A stretch of 64,000 nt of DNA, taken from Dromaius novaehollandiae. Its lineage: Eukaryota > Chordata > Aves > Casuariiformes > Dromaiidae. Shown here in pieces: positions 13,901 through 22,900 of this stretch. Below the pieces are notes generated by a model. That model made no database searches. It saw nothing but the letters and a program-made list of their open reading frames with translations, and had not been told where the DNA came from. The stretch spans positions 146,647,017-146,711,016 of the forward strand of contig NC_088099.1 of NCBI RefSeq assembly GCF_036370855.1, written 5' to 3'. How positions within the stretch are numbered: the stretch's first letter is position 1; each line of letters begins with the position of its first letter. A program made the position numbers and the translations under genes.

Positions 13901-16900
13901 CAACACCAGGAAGCTGTGGAGCATGCACCTTCATGTTCAAGCCAAGCTGCTACAAGAGATAGTTCGATCTTTCTCTGGTTCATCTTGTCAGCCTATTCAG
14001 CATATGTTGAGACGTATTTGTGTTCAGTTGTGTGACTTGGCTTCACCTACTGCGCTTCTTATCATGAGGACTGTGCTGGATCTGATTGTAGAAGATCTGC
14101 AAAGGTATTTACATTTTCTGTTGCAAAGACTTTTTTTAATGGACTCCTTTAAATTCACCCTTGTTCTGTGCAGTAGGTTTATCAGGAGAAAAATGTTTAA
14201 CTTGAGAAGTACCATTTATCCTTTGGGAACTCAAATGAGTTCTCAGTCCAGTACATAATGCTTAATGTTGTCAACCAACCATGTCTTACTTTTTTTTTTT
14301 TTTTTTAATATACAATGTTTCACCTTATGTTTGTAATAAGTGTTTTAGGAAGGTGTTTTTCAAGTCCCTATACAACCTTTTCTGTTTCTGTGGACTGCTT
14401 CTAAAGGATCTGTTTGAAATAAATGAGAAAAGTAGGCCTACTGTCAGTAGGGTATAACTACTATATTGGGTTGTGCACCTCAGCTGGAAAATGTATGGGT
14501 GTCTGTAAGCTGGAAGAAGTTCACCACCACCATTTCAGAGGTTATTGAAACAAAGAATTCCATTTGTTTCAAAGCATATTTAGCCACATATAATTAGATG
14601 CAGTATGGTATGCAAAATGAATAATAGGTTAGTTAATTTATAATACAACCAAAAGTCATCTAGTGGAATTTGAGCAGTTTTCCAAGAATACTAAAACTAG
14701 AAGTTTAAGTACGTAGATGTTTTGTTTAAAATGCAGAATTATATGACTCTGGTCATGGTGGTTGTTACAGCTTTAAAAATCACTTTAAAACAGCTTTTCC
14801 TACATATTCAAAGTGCATTGACTTCCTTTCAGCAACACAGAAGATAAAGAGAAACAATACACTGGACAGACAACCCGATTACTTGCTTTATTGGATGCCC
14901 TGGCTTCACACAAAGCTTGTAAATCGGCTATTTTGCATCTGATCAATGGCACTAGTAAAGGTGATGAAAAATATGCAGAAGTTTTCCAGGAGCTCTTGGC
15001 TTTAATGCGATCGGCTGGGGACAACGTTGTTCATCAGCAGAGCGCTGAATGTGTAGCTTCCCTTTTGCAGTCCCTCTGTGATCAGGTATTTATATATTCA
15101 ATGTATAACGTCTGTGCAAATTTTAATTATAGGAGGCAAATCTAGTGAGGTTATTTCTTAGGTGCTTATTTTTTCCAAAAGAAAAGCCTCATCAACATTA
15201 TTACAACACAAAAAGAAAAAGCTTGTATGGTTGGCTGCTTTGACAGACTTGCTGTGGGTCTTGTTGCTCTTGAATGTAAATCATTTTATTTATGATATCT
15301 CTTTTGTAGTAGACACACTATTCTGATAGCTTATGAGAGACTAAGAACTGAATGGCACAAAGATTGACTGTCCTTCCAGCTGAGAGGGATGTCATCTGTG
15401 TTTGTTGGAAGATTTTGGAACATGGGTCATTGGCAATGATCACCTTTTACCTGCTTGAATAAATGTCTGTCTCTTGGCTGTCTAGCTGAAACCTCTTAAG
15501 AATTTATTCCAAATGTAAAGATATAAGCAAAAAATAAGAATGATATGCTGTTACCATAAAATTCCACCATTAAAACAAAGTATAGTAATACTATAGCAAA
15601 ATAAGAAGTGTTACCTGACAATTGATTCATGGACTAGGCCAGGTAGTTTCTCATTGGTTGCATGCATGGATTTACATGTTAGTGTTTTACTAGCTGCATG
15701 TATTTATATGCTATAATGCTTACCATTTATGCAAAAGACATTTGGGCATTGTTGGCCAGTAAAGAGATCAGTCAGGCATATACATATAAATAAGAACTGT
15801 TTGCTCATGCAAATTCATTGTATTATGTTTTATGTTGGTAAAACATGGAGGGGACAATAGATCTTAAACTTTCCAGATGGTATTTGCAACGTCTTAATTT
15901 TGATGAATATTTTGAAATAAAGGGACAGTTTGACTACCTAAGCAAGAAACTATATGCAAGTGTGAGACATTATTCAGTGACAGTTTGGCTTTTAGTTATG
16001 GCTCTGCTCTCACCTTTTAGCCTTTGAAGCTTTTATTTTTTAAAAAATCAATAATTGTTTGCAATTCTTAAAAGAATCAAATTGAAAAGGATACACTGGG
16101 TTCGTGTTTTACTGGTCAGTAATCAACTCTCTCAAATACAGGATTAAAATGATAGAGTGGTAGCGAGAGAATTTAGTGTTTTCTGAATTAATGTATAGTT
16201 TATATTTATTGCTGGTACAACGAATGCATTTTTTTTTTTTACTATGTATGTAATAATCACTTCTCATAGGATATTGCACTCATTATACCAAGTTCGTCAG
16301 AAGGTTCTGTCTCTGAATTAGAACAGCTTTCCAATTCCTTACCAAGCAAAGAAATGATGCCCTTAATTTCTGACTGCCTGATGGAAACATTGACTAATGC
16401 CGAGAGCAGTTATAGTTGTCTGTTGACATGTATCCGAACAATGATGTTCCTTACAGAGCATGACTATGGCTTCTATCACTTAAAGAGGTATGGTATCTTA
16501 AGATAACTCTGAGAACTTAAGATTTTTAAAAACTTCAGTGATGTGAAATCAGTGGTGTGTTTAGAAAGACTTAGAAATTTTGTAAATTATTGCCTCTCTG
16601 CCTAAGAGCCCAAAATATAATTGAAATAGTGGTGTACTAGAAAGGCAATATTTAATGACAGTCTGCAAGATTTACAGTTTAAAATGAAGGAAAAAAAAAA
16701 CCATTGGGAAGACCACTGAGAAGTGTGTGTGTGGGAGGGGGTTGTGTGTGTGTTTTGGGCAGGGGAGGATAATCAAATGATCACACTTCTGTTTTAGGTA
16801 GGGTTTTAAACACTGCAGAGTTCATTGTTTAGCTGCTGTAAAGAAAAAGTGCCTAAGCTCTTTTATACCTTGCATGCAAAAAATGAAGTATTTTACAATG

Positions 16901-19900
16901 AAATATCAGCAACATCCAGTACACCGAGTAAGGTGTTGCCTTAGGCTAGTAGGAAATTCTGAGAATAAGTCATCTGAACTTCCATTTTCTTGTGGCTTTG
17001 GTGTTTTACTCTGTACTTAGGTCTCCCTTCACTTGAATTTTTTTAACTGTGAATTATTTCTGCAGTATGCACACAGAAGCACTTTCTTTCTCAAAAAAAC
17101 CCCCCAGCCAAGCAAACAAAAAAATGAAGAACATTTGTGCCCTCCATTTCTCCACTCCAAGGCAAGAGGATTCGAGTGAATACAGTGCTTGTGGCCTGCC
17201 CTTTGAGAGTAACTTAAAAATTAGAGCTCTTTCACAGGACGTTAGAGACCTGTGTCTCATTCCCTCTCTTTTAGGGGATTCAGTCTGCAGCTTTCACTTC
17301 TCCAGGATGTCCTAACCACGGAGAACTGGGGTTTTTGGAACGGGGATTTTGTTACTACTTTTGTTGAGTCCATTTCGTTTTCAATGGAATATACACGTGC
17401 GTTGGACGGTACTGTGTCCTTTTGACATGTTATCCCCTGTCCTGTATTTGGGCCCATTTCTTCCTATTAAGGTGATGTGTAGAGGGGCAAAAGTGTTGTG
17501 AGGCTCCGGAAGACAAAAAGGTGATAGCTGGAGTCTCACCAATAAAAGGCTCTGCCAACCACTCTTCCAGGTAATGGTATGGAATTGTGCTGCTCAGACT
17601 GCAAGAAGCTGCACTATCCATGAATGAAAGATAAGTAGGTTAAAGCTGCTGTTATTTCTATAACTCCCATACATCTGGCTATCGGCTTCAGTACGTGGCC
17701 TTGCTATTTTGACGTTGATGATTACCTTTCTGGTTTTGTTCCTGTAGTTAAGCATCATGGGATGCAATGAAATTCTAAAGCAGGTGTAGTACTGCTATAT
17801 ACATGAGGCATTTGTGCAAGTGAATATTTCTGTACTACTATCCCATGTCCACCAGAACTAGAAGTTTCATTTCTTACAGTTTTTAGAGATATTGCTATAG
17901 TATATATGACTGTATGTGCAGTCTGAAATATCTGCAGACACCACCAGTGAGAACAGCGGGTTAGTACAGAGAGAATAATGAAGCTCCAACTTCATAATCA
18001 AATCCCAACTTGATGATTATCAAACTACCATACTTGTTTTTTGTCCATGTTGTTTTCTTCCTACAGCAAGTTACAGTGGAACATGTTCACAATACATGCA
18101 TTAATAAAGTATTTTCTCTTTTTTATTGTGCAAACAGCTCCCTCAGAAAACACAGCAGTGCTCTGTACACTGTATTGAAGCGAGTAATAAGTAGCTTTAG
18201 CAAAGACACAGGTGAACTGGCCTCTTCTTTTTTGGATTTTATGCGACAGATTCTAAACTCTGATACACTGGTAAGTGAGTATGTATTAAACACTTAGATA
18301 AATTCAGCTGCATCTCCTTGAAATCTGCAATGTGAGATGTATTCAAGAACTGTTTTGTCAGAAAGTAGTTGACTATATAGATTGTTGTGTAAGCCCTTTC
18401 CAGCAGTATTTTTAGTGCCATTTTTATTTTTTAATAAAATCTGTGAAAGCTAGGCAGAGTATACATTTAATAAAAACAAGTTTTTTTCAGTAGGAGGAAA
18501 TGGCACTGTGATTCTTAAAGGAGAAAAGTGCAGTTACTTGTTTTCAAGCTGGAAATGTGATGTTAAAAGAAGTCACACTGGCAGTACAAATAAAGAGAAG
18601 GGCCTGAGCAAGCATTCCAAATGCTTACCCTTTGCAGAAAACATATTTATAAAAATATTGAAACTGAATTCAATATATCTTACAAAAATCAAAGTTCTTG
18701 GTAGGAACTCTAAAAAAAAAAATTGCAAAATGTTTTGGTCCCAGCAGATTTTAATTTCTGTGTTAAAGTAAGAGAATTGATGGTAAAGTACATAATATTT
18801 ATGGGGGAAGAAAAGGCTTTTGTAGATTTTCTATGCTTAAAGAAGACTTTTGAAATGTCAGTTTTACCTAAGTGCATATATTTAAAACTATCAGCACTGT
18901 AAGTTAGGTATACCAACTGTTCTAAGTGAACAGCATGCTCTTGTGTCCAGGTTTTAGATTCACGTTATCCTGTTAGAGAGCTGCTGGGGTTTTAATTTAA
19001 AGAAAGATAGCATAAATATTTAGTGCAGAAAGGAATCTAAAATATTTATTAGTTCTCTGATACAGACCCCAGCTTATATGGGAAAGGATTGCATGCATCT
19101 TGATACAGCAGCTGAATTTGCCTATGGAATTGTACTTTATTAAAAATACTTTGCCCAGTATGTTTTTAAAGCAGTAAAAATTACTTGTTTTGCTAAATTT
19201 GCTCTAATGTACATTTGAATTCTAAGGGGTTGCAATCCAGGAGTATAATGAGTATTTAAATAGACTTATTTCCCACTTGTCATTTTTTTCAGGGATGTTG
19301 TGGTGAAGATGGAAATCTTATGGAGGTAGATGGATCTCATCCAGGCAGAACACTGGGTCTAACGACAGCAGAGTTAAAACATCTGTTGCAGAACAAAGAA
19401 GAAACTCCAGAAAACCTACTGCTTGAGCTGGAGAAACATGTTATGGTAAAAGAATTTGAATAATCAGGTTCATGTTACAGTCTTGTACATTAACCTGCTT
19501 TTAAATAATATAGACTATCCCTTCTTGATAAGAACGGTACAAATTTCTGTGGCATATCTTATGGAATTGGTAGTAGCTGCTGCCATTGTTTTAATAGTGA
19601 TGTCTAAAATCACCTGTTTTGATGCAGGATGCGTCAGATTCCGATTTCATTCTTTGTACTGTGCTAATGCTAAGAAGTTTCAGGTAGAGTTGGGATCACC
19701 TTGTGCTGAGAGTGCTTACACAGCACAAGAACATAAACAATTAACTGTGTGCCGAGAGGCAACCAGGGTATATGGTAGGGACCACTGGACACCAGGACCT
19801 GATTGTTAGTGTAAAAAGCAGTGGTCCCTGTTGCCTAGCACTGTCATAGGCACACAGGGCTGGAAGGAATCACCTGAATATGATCCATGGTTTGATGTCC

Positions 19901-22900
19901 AGCTGGTGACCAGTAACAAGTGGAGCCTCCAGGAGTCAATACTGGCACTCATATTGTTGGACATTTTCAGCAGAGACCTGGATGATGACACATGTTCAGC
20001 AAATTTGTGGATGGCACTAAGCTGGGGCAGTGGCTAATGTGACAAACAGCAGAGCCTCAATCCAGAGGGACCTTGATAAACTTTTGAGGATTGGGTTGAC
20101 AAGAACCCACTGTCGTGCATTAGGAAAACTGAAAAGTCTTTCACCTAGAGCAGGATAAACCCATCCATTGATGCAGACAGGGTAGCCGTGGACTGAGTAG
20201 GAACTCAGCTGAAAAGGGGTTAGGGTGGATGTCAGGTTGAGCATGGGCCAGAAGTGCATGCTCGTTACAAAGAAGGCAAGCTGTGCTCTGAGCTATACTG
20301 GAAGAAGTGTGGGCAGCAAACCAAGGGATATTGTTGTCTCCCTCCTCAGGATGCTGGTGAACTCTCCTTTGGAATGCTACATCCAACTTTGACTGGCTTT
20401 GTCCTCCCCCTAGTTCTACAAAGATGTAGGGAAACTGGAGAGGGTCCTACCAGCATGGTCTGGGGCCTAGAGCACATGTGTATGGAGAAGGATTGAGGGA
20501 GTTAGGCTTGATTACTCAGGTGAAGAGGGCAAGGAGCTATCTAATAGCTTCTTACAACTGTTTGGAAGGTATTTACAAAGGTGATGTAACCAAACTCATC
20601 TTGGTAGTACCAGATGATAGAATGGGGCAGTGGCCACAGATTGTGGCTTTGGAGGTTCAGGTTGGGCATTAGGAAAAAAAAATTCACTAGGCGGTTGTGA
20701 AATCTCTTTCATTGGAGTTTTTCTTATTTTAGACTTGGCTAGATAAAGCCATGGCTGACCTGATCTGGTTTTGGTGATAGTCCTGCTTTCCCTGGAGGTT
20801 GGGCTGGATGACCTGCAGAACTTCCTCCATCCATTCTTTCTGTATTCCTAATACTGGAATCTAATCCTCCATAATTTGTGATAGCTATGCAGTAGATGGC
20901 TAATTTAAGAGTCCAAAGAAGATCTGTTCCACAAGCTGTTTGCCACAAATGCTTTCTGGTTCTATACTCCCCTCTTCTTTCTTCTGCCTCCTAAATCTAC
21001 AGTAAACAAAAGCCATAGCTCTGCTGAAGGAGAAAGACCATTCCCAACATCCTAAGCATTAGCTATAGCAAAGGTCTTAACTAAAAACTGAGGTGGTTCT
21101 ACATACTGGACTATGTTACAGAGACTGTTGCATCAGCTAGTAGCAAAGCCTAGAATGTACATGTGGTGACTTGGTTTGTTTTACAGTATACTGAGGAGCT
21201 CTCTTCAGTTTGTGTGTTTAGGTGCCTCAGTTTTGCTATTTGTGGAGAGAGGAACTGTCTTGTCTAGTGTTTCATTTTCTTCTTTTATTAATCCAAAAAC
21301 ATATTTCCCCCTCTGGGAAGGGGAGAAAATTTCTGACTTGTCATGTGTTGACCTAGGATCGTTCTAAAGAAGATGATGGCCTTGAATCCTTACTGGACAA
21401 CATCGTTGGTGTCAGGCAAATGTTGGAATCAGCAGGTGATTCTTGTCCGCTAAGTGACCAAGATGCAGAGCCGGTTCTTTCTGCACCAGACTCTCTTCAG
21501 AATTTGTTTAACAACAGGTAAAATTGTTAAATATGGGGGTAGCAAATTGTATTTGAAAAACAGTGTATTTAATTTCATTTAAACATCAAGGGTAAGGCAG
21601 CAGTGGGCACTCCAAATTCTCTGATGCTGTGTGTGCTTGTAGTTGGTCGTAGTTCGCGGTCAGGAAGGCATTTGACATTGCTATGTTGCAGGACTACGTA
21701 CGTGTTGGCAGACGTGATGGATGACCAGCTGAAGTCTATGTGGTTCTCGCCCTTTCAGGCTGAAGAAATTGACACTGATCTGGATATGGTAAAAGGCTTC
21801 ATTAGCATAACTGAAGTGGATTTAAAAATGAGGGTTAATGTAAGCTGGTAGCATCAGAGATTCCCTTGGCAAAGTGATTTTATTTCCTTAGCTCACCCTT
21901 TTAAATTGGCCTAGCTGTAGGAGCTGTCATTTTTTAAAGTTTGTTATCAAATGCCTTCAAGGTCACATGGAAACAGCCAGAAAATTAGCCTCATCCCCAG
22001 TGTCCTAGTGCAGGAGTCATCATCTTTAGGACAACAGTTGGTGCATCAGTCCTAGCCTGCATTTGTATTGCTGCTGGGGATTTTCTGCAAGTTGTACTAA
22101 ATGTGGAAAAGGAGCGTGATATCTTTGCTCTTTTCCTTGCTTACTTTCTGTCATTGCAGTAATACCCAAAGAACCTGGTCATTACATTCAGTGTTTTAAA
22201 ATCTTCATTCTAAAGTGACAAAAGTGGAAAAAATGCAGTAGTAAATGAAGTTATTTGCACAAAAACTTTTCACTGTACTTGCAACTTGATTTTTATAATC
22301 TAAAATGTAGTTGTCATTTTGAAAAATACAAAATAACTTTCCTATTTTATTCCTTATTGTCTTTTACCTAAGCAATTGTTACACTGTAGTGCCTTAGTTT
22401 CTATGTGGAAAGCTATCAATTTCTGTTGGCTTCATTCCCTTCATTTTTTTTCTAGCTTTACTCTTTTTTTTTTATGATTACACACAAATTTTTACTTCAG
22501 TTTCTGTAATTTCTTCAGCAAAACCAAAACTGCTCATTCCTCTCTAAAAGCAGCATTGATAAATTCATAGGACTGTAGCTTAGGCGAAAGGAGGCCTCAC
22601 TGCAGGTCGTCTAATGACAAGACAGCCATTTGTATTTGAAACCTAAGCCTTTGCTTTTGAGGTTCAGGACTGTCAAGACAATAATGCTGAAGCTCTGCTT
22701 ATTTTTTATTGCTGCTTTTTGTTTTGAGCCACACTAATGCATTGAAAGGGGGAGGATGGGGCTTTGTACTCTTGCAAAGGAAGACCTAGGGTAGGTTAGG
22801 ACCCTAGCTGAATCTTATTCATCCTGCTGCAGCATGTTTTCTTCTTCAGAAGTACTAGTAATGATTGTTGTGATAAAGTTAAACTCTCTCACTGCAGGTA

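Noticed and set aside
19456-19809. 117-codon frame after a VIRMA exon
   Set aside because: Entirely intronic, with no protein resemblance. It lies between the exon donor and the CR1 fragment.
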